Shown: positions 1 through 8,565, counted from the first letter of the stretch. The stretch: DNA of 43,674 bases from Chara braunii (GCA_003427395.1 BFEA01000175.1:2179233-2222906); one strand, 5' to 3'. The notes: generated from the sequence alone by a model not told the origin. Made by a program: numbers and translations.

Positions 1-50
<50 letters not shown>
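1..50. repeat. (GA)n microsatellite
   Basis: Uninterrupted GA dinucleotide run at the window edge, followed by a G-rich stretch. It probably continues upstream of the window. Confidence 0.97.
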
Positions 51-54
<4 letters not shown>

Positions 55-1225
55 GGGGGCGGGGCAAGGTCGAAAAAGGGGTAGGTGGATGTTGGGAGTA
101 CGTAGGGTCCAACCAAATCATCAAAGACCACCCTACAATGCTGGCCGACCTGCCACAGCGCCATTCAAAACGGTTTGCCCCTGGGTAGGCCCCACGACCA
201 CAAGAAAATATATAAATAATATATATTCATTTTTTTTATCCAACACCCTTGTCCCGTTGATTTCCTGTTCTAGAAGATGAACCACGGTCCTAATCGGCGC
301 GGCGAACGTCTCTCTTCCCTCATCACCCTTCCAGGCCTTCCTAAATACCGACTTCCTTTAACGTATTTGTCCCCCAAGCTGGCCTCCGAATGCCATCACC
401 ATTCCATTAAAGATTTCCCTTTACTGCCCGCCCGCAGTTCCTGCTAATCTCTTGTATGCCCCTACCAGATCGGAGCGCAATTGCATTCAAGTTCCACAGA
501 ATCCACCACCACTTCTTCCCTCTTGATTCCCATCGAGATTCGATCATTCGAGAGCTCGCACACATCAACATCAAAGTCGAAACATCATGTTGACAAACAA
601 ATTACTAAATGATGTCAACGGCTCAAAGCAGCCGACGATGGAACCAAGTAGAGGCTGCTGCAGACGTGACCTAGAGAGTAATGGCTGTGTCCCGAGAGGT
701 CCAACCCGGGCCCGTGGGCCCGTGGGGCTGTGCCACGCCCCGGTGCAGACAAGTTGTGCATATGTTGTATGTTGATTGATAACGCGGGAAATGATATTTT
801 CTTGTATGCATTCGCGGAGATGGAGATGACGGTGATGACCCCCCGCCGTACTCTCGGGCCTCGCCCACTGTACCCTCAGGTCCTTTCTTTTTCCCCTTCA
901 GAATCTTTTTGTCTGCGCAGATCAGCTGGCCATTGTGTCGAAAATTCTCGAAATTACATCCTTCAAAGTTCCTCCCTTTCTTGCCTTGATACCCAATGTG
1001 TCGGAATTACAGCCTTCTCTTTCTTCCCCCCTTCTTGCCTGGATACGGGGAGATGCCCGGAGATACTCCCCTCCCCCCCCCCCCCCAACTCCTTTTCCGT
1101 TCACCTCAAAGGCTCAAACAGCCTTTTTTTCCTTTCAGCCAGCTACGGAGCCACTCGATCGGGATCGGAATAGCCTCTGTACTATGCTTCATCACCAAGA
1201 CACACTCTAAGTCTGTAACAAGTTC
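51..1225. other. Intergenic stretch, no recognisable gene
   Basis: Mixed-composition DNA with several short open frames, none with recognisable protein character. It contains GC palindromes near 705-725 and a C-rich run around 1070-1086. It lies downstream (3') of the minus-strand rhodanese gene. I see no RNA gene or mobile-element terminus here. Confidence 0.5.
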
Positions 1226-1545
1226 CCATGCTTTCCGAAACAAGGTAAAAAAAAAAACAGTTACTCCGAAAGTTTGGTTAAAAAAAAGGTAAAAAACGTC
1301 CGAAAGTTTGAAAACATCAAGGTAAAAAAAAACAGTTGCTCCGAAAATTTGAAAACAACATGGTAAAAAAAAAACAGTTACTCCGAAAGTTTGAAAAACA
1401 ACCGAGGTAAAAAAAAAACAGTTACTCCGAAAGTTTGAAAAACAACCGAGGTAAAAAAAACAGTTACTCCGAAAGTTTGAAAAACAACGACTTGAAGAAA
1501 AACTCGGAAACTTTCAAAACAAACGAGGTAAAAAAAATTTCCGAT
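1226..1545. repeat. ~50-bp A-rich minisatellite 3' of the rhodanese gene
   Basis: Six to seven diverged units, each with an A tract, then CAGTTACTCCGAAAGTTTG, then AAAACAACCGAGGT. Two adjacent units (about 1370-1450) are almost identical, so expansion was recent. The last unit before 1545 has the motif in reverse orientation (CGGAAACTTTC). The array ends about 45 bp beyond the rhodanese stop codon and may overlap its 3' UTR. Confidence 0.85.
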
Positions 1546-1592
1546 TTTTTTTTCGCCACAACAAAAAAGTCACCGCTCCGCCGGCTACGCGA

Positions 1593-2633
1593 CTAAGGGG
1601 CGAATCGATTGAAGAGTTCCTCTGCCTGATCGGGAAACAATTTCAAGAGCAAGTAGAGTGTAATGAGGACAGTCCCCAGAACAATGCTGATCTTCCCTTG
1701 AATGGCCGCGATCCCTGCTTTGCCGGCATCCTGTAACTCTCTCTCCCCTTCTTTCTCGAACAGCCCGGGCTTAACGGCCTGCAGGCCGCTTGTCAGACAG
1801 CTGACCTGCTGATAGCCAGCGTCCACGAGGTCCTCGGCAGCCTTTGCAGATCGAAGGCCCTCCTGGCAAACGACCAGAAGCTTACTGGTCTTGGGAAACC
1901 TCGCTTCGAGGGTTGGCAGGAAGCGGTCGTTGGGTTTGGTGAAGGCCGTCCCGTACAATGAGCCGGTCATCATGGAGTGCATCTGTCGCTTAACGATGGT
2001 CGCAGGGTCCATATCCCGGTTCTCAACGAAGAGAGGGACATGAACGCTGTCGCGCAAGTGCGACCGCTCGAACTGTGTGTTGTCGCGCACGTCGATCACA
2101 GTGTACCCTTCCTCGATAACCAGTGCCCTTGCCTCCTCGGGGGTGACGAAAGCAACGTCCGCCGCCGCCGCCGCCGGTACGTTATTTGCCGCGCAAACTC
2201 GGGGAGATGGACGTCGCACGTCAGTGACGAGCGCCGTTCTTCGTCGCCCACTAGTAGTGACACAGGTGTCACGCAGCGGCGCGGGTGGCAAAGGCGGAAG
2301 AAAACGCGCGCTCAGACTTCGGCTCCATTGCTCGGTCGCCCCCCCTCCGTTGACCGACGCTGTCGATAGCCGCGACGACGGCGTGCGGCTAGGATGCCGC
2401 ACAACGCCGCTCCGCCGACAGCTGCTCTTGTTGCTGGTCCTCCCCCCGACGGCCGCCGCCGCCGCCGCCCAATGCTGTCTTCGCCGCCGTCGGATAGCAG
2501 GCAGACTTCCTATTGGGCTACTACATCGGATTGCGCCGGATTGAAGACACGAGATGTGGAACCGTGTCGGGCGCGCAAGCAAGCTTTCGCGGAGCCCGCC
2601 AGCACATCCGCGCGCGCAAGCAGTCGAAGCCAT
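1593..2633 (-). CDS. Plastid-type single rhodanese-domain (sulfurtransferase-like) protein with C-terminal membrane anchor
   Basis: The frame gives 346 residues from the ATG at 2633. Residues 1-160 are rich in Ser, Arg, Ala and Pro with few acidic residues, like a long plastid transit peptide, and include poly-Ala runs. The rhodanese domain spans about 161-292. It has VIDVRD at 179-184 and an active-site loop CQEGLRS with the presumed catalytic Cys at 256. A hydrophobic segment at about 313-333 followed by a short charged tail to RFAP suggests one membrane anchor, as in thylakoid or envelope members of the plant STR family; the substrate is unknown. The same frame is open upstream to 2969, but that part runs through a GC-rich repeat and a U2-like sequence. 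I therefore start at the Met whose downstream sequence looks like a transit peptide. No intron is needed, which is unusual for a large plant genome, so a retrocopy is possible. Family assignment is strong; start and localisation are inferred. Confidence 0.85.
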   Translation of the reverse strand: MASTACARGCAGGLRESLLARPTRFHISCLQSGAIRCSSPIGSLPAIRRRRRQHWAAAAAAVGGRTSNKSSCRRSGVVRHPSRTPSSRLSTASVNGGGATEQWSRSLSARFLPPLPPAPLRDTCVTTSGRRRTALVTDVRRPSPRVCAANNVPAAAAADVAFVTPEEARALVIEEGYTVIDVRDNTQFERSHLRDSVHVPLFVENRDMDPATIVKRQMHSMMTGSLYGTAFTKPNDRFLPTLEARFPKTSKLLVVCQEGLRSAKAAEDLVDAGYQQVSCLTSGLQAVKPGLFEKEGERELQDAGKAGIAAIQGKISIVLGTVLITLYLLLKLFPDQAEELFNRFAP

Positions 2634-2835
2634 CTTCCTTCCCCGCGGCGCCACGCAAGCGGCTGAGCGGAAAGCCTTGGCGGGAGCGAAGATGCCACGG
2701 TTTTCTCCGCTCAGATGCCACGGCACGGCACACAGCACGCGCGGCACGGCGCGACACGGCACCGCACCGCACCGCACCGAACCGAGCGTCGGGGAACCCG
2801 GACGCTCACTGGCGGCTACAATAAAATATTTTCTT
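2634..2835 (-). promoter_or_regulatory. Putative 5' UTR/core promoter of the rhodanese gene
   Basis: Upstream of the chosen ATG lies a GC-rich tract of short CACCG/CACGG repeats (about 2707-2785). Beyond it, on the minus strand, is AAAATATTTTATT (about 2821-2833), which could act as a TATA element. Spacing would allow a 5' UTR of roughly 150 nt. Sequence-only guess. Confidence 0.25.
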
Positions 2836-2879
2836 GTGTCGAAGCACCACTCTATGCTGCGCTCGACGCGAAATTGTTG

Positions 2880-2975
2880 TTGTCTAAATGATCCGATGGA
2901 CCACGGATCAGATACGAAACGGATCGGAACAGATATACTAACACGTGATCTTAGCCAAAAGGCCGACAAAGGGAT
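2880..2975 (-). pseudogene. U2 snRNA-like sequence, 3'-truncated
   Basis: Read on the minus strand from 2975, the sequence follows the first ~95 nt of eukaryotic U2 snRNA. CGGCCTTTTGGCTAAGATCA (stem-loop I) is intact, then the branch-point-recognition region and stem IIa/b with GTGGTCCATCGG. The branch-recognition segment (plus 2930-2944) carries two insertions relative to the usual GTGTAGTATCTG, and similarity stops before the Sm site. No plant snRNA upstream element is visible above 2975. It reads as a decayed, truncated copy upstream of the rhodanese gene on the same strand. U2 identity is from memory of the conserved sequence. Confidence 0.7.
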
Positions 2976-3003
2976 GGCGCGAAATTGCGAAAACCGGCCC
3001 GCT

Positions 3004-3300
3004 CCCGCCTCCCAAACGTCGTCGCCGACGGTAGGGCCTACTCTGTCTCAGGCCAAAATTGCATGAAAAATAAAATAAAAAACTGGACGTCCCAAATCCC
3101 AAACGTCGTCGTCGTCGTCGTCGTCGGGGTATCCCGTCCCGCCAAGGGTACCCCGAATTGACCCACGGAGTATCCCGTCCCGGGGCAAGGTCCCAGTTGC
3201 GCAAATTAGGAGATTTGGGCCGTTGATCTTTGCTATCTACGGTCAGTAATTCGTGCAAGTGGGACCTAGCCCCCGCCAAGGGTACCCCGAATTGACCCAC
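3004..3300. repeat. CGT-repeat and 28-bp direct duplication around a MITE
   Basis: CCCAAACGTCGTCG occurs twice (about 3009 and 3098), the second expanded to (CGT)n. A segment beginning CCGCCAAGGGTACCCC occurs at about 3138-3166 and again at 3273-3300, with the first MITE copy between. GTATCCCGTCCCG also occurs twice (about 3127 and 3170). Confidence 0.75.
3182..3275. mobile_element. Foldback MITE, family A, copy 1
   Basis: About 94 bp with termini GGGGCAAGGTCCCAGTTGC and GCAAGTGGGACCTAGCCCCC, which are inverted complements. The interior ATC...GAT and CGGT/ACCG motifs also pair, so the whole element folds on itself. Non-autonomous; no coding capacity. Confidence 0.85.
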
Positions 3301-3492
3301 AATTCCCTTTTGCACCATCACGAGGTGCACAAAATGCATGCTCAAGCTGTGAACGTCCAGGTTCATTTGCTTGTTAAAAAAAAAAAAAAGGTTCAAAAAA
3401 AAAGTAGTTTCGTTTCGATCACTCCGGGCAGACTGTGAGGACCCCGGCCTCAATCTTATTATTGGTAATTTCAGCCTTAAAAAAAAAATTCG

Positions 3493-3528
<36 letters not shown>

Positions 3529-3627
3529 GCGGGCACAATGGGTTTGGAGGGAGCGGTGTGGCCAACCACACCCGTTCCCGTTAATTCCACCATTTCCAGT
3601 AGGACAGGTAACTGGGCTCCTGACCGC

Positions 3628-4195
3628 TCATGCAACCTACCGGTCGTTTCTCAAGCAACCTACCGGTAGTTTCTCGTGCGAACTACCAGGGATGACCATC
3701 AGCTCTTGCAACCCACGTCTAGTAACCTGATGCAACGTACCGGTCGTCCCTCATGCAACGTACGTTCTGGTCGCTTCGCATCGAACCGGCCGGTTGCTCT
3801 TCTTTTCTGTCCGGAAAGACCTGCTACGTGTTCCCTCGGCTCTTCACAGCTCATGCAGCCTACCGGTTGTTCCCTACGAAACCTACCCAGGTAATTCGTC
3901 ATGCAACCTACCGGTAGTTCCTCTTTCTACTCCAAAACGACGCGCTAAGTGTTCCCTTCATTGTCCGGGGGCAAGGTCCCACTTGCACGGATTACGAGAG
4001 TCTGGCCGTTGATCTTTGCTATCTACGGTCAATATCTCTTAATTCGTGTAAGTGGGACCTAGCCCCCGGTCATTGTCCGGCTCATTGTACCGAAAGAGAC
4101 AGCTGAGATGAACGCAAAAAAAGAGTAACCGGCCCCAAGATGCAGCCTACCGGTAGTTCGTCATGCAACCTACCGGTAGTTCCTCTGTCTAGTCC
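3628..4195. repeat. CATGCAACCTACCGGTAGTT minisatellite with larger duplication
   Basis: About ten diverged units built on CATGCAACCTACCGGTAGTT, whose centre ACCGGT is a palindrome, spread over 3628-3925 and 4138-4190. A larger block (last unit, a TCC-rich stretch, then CATTGTACCGAAAGAGACAG) occurs twice, at about 3900-4130 and 4165-4275. The first block holds MITE copy 2 and the second does not. Confidence 0.8.
3965..4069. mobile_element. Foldback MITE, family A, copy 2, with target duplication
   Basis: The element runs from CCGGGGGC to GCCCCCGG and is an almost continuous inverted repeat of ~50-nt arms. TCATTGTCC flanks it on both sides (3958-3966 and 4070-4078). This gives a 7-9-bp target duplication depending on where the termini are drawn, suggesting a Mutator-like or hAT-like parent. 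The duplicated block at 4165-4275 preserves the unoccupied site. Confidence 0.9.
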
Positions 4196-4196
4196 A

Positions 4197-4322
4197 AGAC
4201 GACGTGCGAAGTGTTCCGGTCGTTGTACCGAGAGAGACAGCTGAGATGGAGAACGCACACAGTAACTGGCCCTAAGCCGGGAGGGGAGGGGAGGGGNGGG
4301 GGGGGAGAGGGGAGGAGAATGA
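4197..4322 (+). other. G-rich tract with one undetermined base
   Basis: Repeated GGGGA/GGGG runs at 4269-4316, including an N at 4297, could form a G-quadruplex on the plus strand and probably hampered sequencing. The stretch before it is the second copy of the larger duplicated block. Confidence 0.6.
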
Positions 4323-4426
4323 ATGGGCAACCGGGCCCAAAAGCCGAGAAGGTAGTTGGAGTTGCAGATACAGACAAGTAGTCAGCGTCGTGAACAAGGG
4401 TCACACACAAGTATGGCGTCGCCGCA

Positions 4427-4570
4427 AGGGACACGAAACGAAAAACGACACGAGTGCATCTTCCTGCATAAAATGGCCATGTCTATCGGCTTGCTATAAA
4501 TAGTAACGAGGGTATTTTGCCACCTTTCGTGGGCAGATGCACTCGTTTCGTTTTCGTTTCGTGTGCCGTG
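4427..4570. repeat. Imperfect inverted repeat (possible MITE)
   Basis: GACACGAAACGAAAAACGA with CGAGTGCATCT at about 4429-4461 is answered by AGATGCACTCG and TTTCGTTTTCGTTTCGTGTG at about 4535-4566. The loop is ~70 bp and contains CTATAAATAG. No clear target duplication was found. Confidence 0.7.
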
Positions 4571-4734
4571 CAGCGAGACCCGTAGACAAGTCATATATAG
4601 TCTCATCAAATCGTATATCAGTGGAAAAATTAGCACGATATTTTAAAAAAGAAGGAAAAAAAAAAAAAAAAAAGTGGATACAGGTTGGCGTCCCCAACGG
4701 CGAAAAGACCAGCCAAAGAACCTGCCTGCCCATC

Positions 4735-4841
4735 CCGGGGCTAGGTCCCACTTGCGCGAATTAAGAGAGAGAGACGGTAGATAGCCGAGAGAGATCAACG
4801 GCCGAAATCTCCTAATCCGTGCAAGTGGGAGCTTGTCCCCG
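4735..4841. mobile_element. Foldback MITE, family A, copy 3
   Basis: Same family as the copies at 3182, 3965 and 12317, but more diverged. Termini are CCGGGGCTAGGTCCCACTTG and CAAGTGGGAGCTTGTCCCCG. The centre reads in the opposite sense to copies 2 and 4 (GGTAGATAGC...GATCAACGGCC), so it is inserted in the other orientation. Confidence 0.85.
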
Positions 4842-4974
4842 AACAGGCTTGGAGGTACTGGTACTCACAAATGCAACACGTTTGCCTTTTCTTTTCGTGT
4901 TTTTTTTTCCCCTTTTTCTTTTCTTGAGACCAGCTTCTGTATCGGCTAAATACTCAAGGCATATCTTTTTTTCA

Positions 4975-5138
4975 GAGTCACAAAAACGAGTTATAATTGC
5001 ACTATGGGGCAAGATACAGTTTGCAATTGCACTTCAGGCACCGTACCTGGCCAGAAAGGTGGGTTGTATACATTGCCCCAACTGCAATTCGAAACATTAT
5101 CTTGGCCCATAGCGCAACTATAACTCATTTTGTGACTC
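4975..5138. mobile_element. Foldback MITE, family B
   Basis: 164-bp element bounded by GAGTCACAAAA and TTTTGTGACTC. Arms of ~55-60 nt match as inverted complements with scattered mismatches; for example ACTATGGGGCAAGATA on the left pairs with TATCTTGGCCCATAG on the right. Only one copy is seen here. No convincing target duplication. Confidence 0.8.
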
Positions 5139-5534
5139 CCACGTAGTTTCCCCCTTTTTTTTTCTTTTTTTTGCGGGAAAATATCTTGTTTTCGAATGTC
5201 CTTCCGTCTTCCCCCGAATAGAACGCTCGCTATCGCTGTACGTGGACCCGAAGTCGACCCGAGTACAGCTGTAATGACCTTGCGCGTTCTAATCGGGGGA
5301 AGACTGTAGGGCTGACCCAAAAAAAGGACGACTTGATTAGCCCTTCGCGAAAGCAAAAATCCCTCAAGACGTTGTTCTGCAAAAAGAAAAAGAAAAGGGA
5401 AAAAAAAAAAAAAACTCAACAGGTCACATGCACTTTATCAGGCTGTTGGCCACGTGGCACGTAACCAAGGCAAGTGATGAGCTCAGACAAGATTAGACAA
5501 GGAAAAACGAAAGTACGTGTTCTTTTCTTTTCTA
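5139..5534. other. Intergenic stretch
   Basis: T-rich runs flank GC-richer DNA containing GTACGTGGACCCG near 5240. No convincing gene or element boundary. Confidence 0.4.
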
Positions 5535-5580
<46 letters not shown>

Positions 5581-5581
5581 T
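5535..5581. repeat. (ATT)n microsatellite
   Basis: About fifteen ATT units without interruption. Confidence 0.97.
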
Positions 5582-5682
5582 TGTGGACCAGTCTAATGAG
5601 TGATCAATTGCACATATTCGATTGGACTTGTGCGTGCTGTCCTGATTTGACGTGACTGGCTTTTCTTCTGCATCGTCCATGC

Positions 5683-5843
5683 ATGCTCCATGCAGCTCTT
5701 GGACGTGAATGCATGCTGCATGCAGCTCCTGGACGTGAATGTATGCTGCATGCAGCTCTTTGACGTGAGTGAATATATGCTGCATGCAGCTCCTGAACGT
5801 GAGTGAATATCTGCTGCATGCACCCCCCCTGGACGTAAATGCA
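5683..5843. repeat. ~30-bp minisatellite with palindromic TGCTGCATGCAGC core
   Basis: Five units of roughly ATGCTGCATGCAGCTCCTGG plus ACGTGAATG; the first two are 30 bp and the middle ones 34 bp. Each holds a TGCATGCA-type palindrome and an ACGT core. These resemble plant RY (CATGCA) and G-box-like elements, but the array may be neutral. Confidence 0.88.
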
Positions 5844-5916
5844 TCATGCATGCATGCAACGGCATCAATCTACGAACTGACACCTGTTCGCCCCCACAGT
5901 CGAAGTTGTCTCCAGT

Positions 5917-6036
5917 GTCCCTCTGGACAGCCGTTAAAATTGGAACGATACAGTGAAGATTAGGATGGCCCCTGCGCAAGGATGACACGCATAAATCGAG
6001 AAATGGTCCGAATTAAAAAAAAAAAAAAAAAAAAAA
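5917..6036 (+). pseudogene. U6 snRNA retropseudogene with poly(A) tail
   Basis: 5917-6014 covers essentially the whole U6 snRNA: a 5' stem-loop (GTCC...GGAC), GGAACGATACAG, GGCCCCTGCGCAAGGATGAC, ACGCATAAATCGAG and AAATGGTCC. A run of 22 A replaces the normal T-run terminator. The ACAGAGA box has become ACAGTGA (5950-5956) and the catalytic AGC triad AGG (5962-5964), so the copy should be non-functional. Full length plus poly(A) points to LINE-type retroposition. No convincing target duplication and no Pol III upstream element or TATA is visible. Confidence 0.92.
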
Positions 6037-6231
6037 GTTTCCCGTGTTTCTGATATCGTGTTTGCCCACTCGAAACACCGCTGACGTCATCAATTATCAT
6101 AAATGACTCAGGCCGCTGAAACTCCGCAGGAGTCCTTGGGGACATCCGTCAACATTCGACGGAATCCGATGCAGAGCACATTTCTTTCTTTCCATTTGGT
6201 ATCTGTAAAAGGTTTTTGGTATCTGTAAAAG

Positions 6232-6498
6232 GGACGCTGGACCCGGTTTCTAGCAGGTGATGCTCCCCACCGATAGATTGGAGCAAGCAGTTTGGGCTGC
6301 TAGTAGGGGGAGCTCATATCTCCTCCGCTAGCAGTGCCAACTGGTGTTTTTTCAGGAAAAAAAAAAAAAAGGACGCTGGACCCGGTTTCCACAGGTGATG
6401 CTCCACACCGATAGATAAAAGCCAGCGGTTGGGGTTGCTAGTGGGGGAAGCTCATATCACCTCCGCCGGCAGTGCCAATTTGGTGTTTTTTCAGGAAC
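6232..6498. repeat. Tandem pair of a 127-bp unit separated by an A tract
   Basis: Units at 6232-6358 and 6371-6498 start GGACGCTGGACCCGGTTTC and end GGTGTTTTTTCAGGAA, with ~85% identity by eye. An A run follows each unit, which would suit a retroposed RNA inserted twice, though simple duplication also fits. GGTATCTGTAAAAG is separately duplicated just upstream (6198-6231). I do not recognise the unit. Confidence 0.8.
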
Positions 6499-6519
6499 AA
6501 AAAAATAAAAAATTATTTC

Positions 6520-6707
6520 CTTTACCTGAAGCTCATGTAGAAGCACCCACCGCTGGATCTGTTATCTTAGCGGGAATTCTCGTAAAATTGGGAACTTATG
6601 TTTTTTTAAGATTTTTTTCTTTTATTCCGTGCCGTCGAAGAAAGCGCGAGGGCATGCTAATCTTGTCTTTATCAATTGGTCTTTTTATAGTTTCATTTTG
6701 TGTATAG
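6520..6707 (+). pseudogene. nad4: NUMT: mitochondrial nad4 fragment plus attached AT-rich segment
   Basis: 6522-6613 encodes [18 protein letters not shown] and continues KLGTY.FLRF, the highly conserved core of NADH dehydrogenase subunit 4. It is much more AT-rich than neighbouring coding DNA. The preceding Trp-Leu-Pro context is broken at the 5' junction, and a Gly-to-Val change sits in KLGTYG. At about 6616 it switches to a second AT-rich stretch encoding a basic-then-hydrophobic peptide (PCRRRK... then [12 protein letters not shown]). I cannot identify this and it may be another organellar piece. A nuclear fragment without gene context, hence a NUMT rather than a gene. Confidence 0.85.
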
Positions 6708-7950
6708 GCAGAAGAGTTGCATGGCCCATGCACGAGCGTGAAACTCCGCACGCAGGAATACGTTCAGTGGTGCACGTGGGAAAAAATGGACTCGCAACAT
6801 GCAGCTCAGGTGGCGCCGTGTCGCGCACCCTGCACGGGACAGCATGAGCTTAGAGTGGGGACGTTTTCACACCTGGACTTTCCTTCACATATCGGACAGC
6901 AATTGTAGGCAGATTCCTTTCAAAAACAGGTCTTAGTGTGAGTATGGTCTAACGAGATAGGTCTAAGAACACCACCACTCTTTCCACGCCTTTTTTTTTT
7001 TTTTTCCCGATGTTCAAAACCAGCGCAGAGCCGGGTTTAACAGTTTTGTAGCAGTCGAGGCAATCTCTGGGGTCAATACAGCTATAGTGAACATCCCAGG
7101 CCAATGAAGATTCCACTCCTGCGAATAATGTCAAAGGGGCGGCATCTAGACATGCAGAGGCGTAGGTGCGTGAGCCGCACCTGGACATCAACATGCCCAG
7201 ATGCATTCTGACAGGGGGAGTGTTCGGACCTTAAAACCAGCAAGTATTCTTAGCCTCGTCGTCTTTTTCTCCCAAAAAGGAAGGCGATGCCCAAGCCCGA
7301 GAGGACGGAGGAAGGCGCGGGGGGGGGTGCGGAGCGGAGGGGGGAGAAAGTGGGATGTGGAGCAAGCTCAAGGAAAAAGAAGGCTCAGAGAAGGAAACCT
7401 GATTTCAGTAAATCGTTGACGACAACTTACTGTTGTTGCAAAAAATGGTCAATCACAAAAAAAAAAAAAAAAGGTCAATTGTACGACCTCCAAACGGCGA
7501 AACAGAAAAGAACAAAACAACTGAAGAAAAAAAAACAAGAAAAAAAAAAAAAAGGAGACAAAAGCCAGCGCCCGAATGCCCTCCTCCAAGTCAATATAGC
7601 TTAGTATTATTGGAAAAAGCAGTCTTTTTTTTTTTTTTTTTTTTTTTTTTGGCAGAGTCTTCATACATGTCAGCCTGGAGATGGTCGGCCATGGGAGAGA
7701 GAGGATATGACATAAATAGGACTTCTCCTCTCTACCCCTAGGAAACCTCCCAACCGACGAAAATGCCGGCAACGTCACTCCGGCGCCCATGCGTAAGTGG
7801 AAGACCGACAAAGGTCGCGGCTTTCATAAGCGTTTTTTTTTAATTATTAATATATTGAATTAAAATTAATGTATATCGACGTAGAATGACTGCACGCTTT
7901 TTTATTTCGGATTCGATTGATAAGTTTCTCCTTTTTTCTTTTTTTCCCCA
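6708..7950. other. Intergenic DNA with homopolymer tracts
   Basis: Contains poly(T) at 6993-7008 and 7624-7650, poly(A) at 7458-7472 and 7542-7553, a G-rich run at 7319-7346, and an AT-rich patch at 7840-7880. Short open frames here are lysine-rich products of A tracts. No gene or RNA recognised. Confidence 0.5.
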
Positions 7951-8030
7951 CTGTTGTGACATTGTGTGGATATAGGGGCGACGTTCATGTTCTAGTCTTT
8001 CTAGTTTTTCTAGTTTTTCTAATTTTTCGC
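7951..8030. repeat. TTTTTCTAG short tandem repeat
   Basis: Four to five 9-10-bp units of TTTTTCTAG around 7994-8028. Confidence 0.7.
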
Positions 8031-8256
8031 TTTACTGAGAGGCTCGACGCAGTCCGATGGCTGTCAGTCGACCCCTCTGTCTGGAATCCCCCTCAGAAAA
8101 GGTCTTGCCAAACAAAAGCAAGTGCGATTAAAACGGAATTGCCATCGTCACCCGAATATACGCGTATATCTTTTTTTATTTTTTTTGCAGAACATATACG
8201 TGTTTATTATCAGTGTATATTAGTCTATATATGCATACGAATCGTCGTCAAAGAGA

Positions 8257-8520
8257 AGTGCCCGGTAAACCGCAGGCAGAGAGGGAGAAGGGGAGAACAA
8301 ACGAGGGGCTGTGACAGATTGTTTCATCGGAGTTTCACCCACTCGTCAGGAGGCTCAACTCTCTCTCTCTCTCTGTGTGTGTGTGTATATATATATAGTC
8401 AGCCTCCTGATGAGTTGGTGAAACTCCGACGAAACAGTTTGTCACAGCCCCTCGTTTGTTGTCCTCTTCTCCCTCCCTCCCTCTCTGCCTACGGTTTACC
8501 GGCCAGCTCTGTTTGACGAT
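8257..8520. repeat. Foldback repeat pair carrying hammerhead-like cores
   Basis: Two ~100-bp arms in inverted orientation (8257-8356 and 8398-8510) surround a CT/GT/AT simple repeat. On the plus strand the right arm has CTGATGA (8407-8413), a five-pair helix GTTGG/CCGAC (8414-8418, 8426-8430), then GAAA (8431-8434) and a possible three-pair helix ACA/TGT ending in GTC (8441-8443). The left arm has the same on the minus strand. This is the core layout of a hammerhead ribozyme, but I find no helix I, so activity is not supported. The arms go on through a pyrimidine-rich tract to ACGGTTTACCGG. Confidence 0.7.
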
Positions 8521-8565
8521 ATATATATACATATATATATATACACAAAATATAAAACATATATG

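Noticed and set aside
730-1292. Several 90-147-codon plus-strand frames
   Set aside because: Overlap each other in all three frames, contain poly-Pro from a C run, and have no domain.
6132-6170. GTCCTTGGGGACATCCG, similar to the U6 5' stem-loop
   Set aside because: Only ~17 bp match and the following sequence departs from U6; too short to call a second copy.
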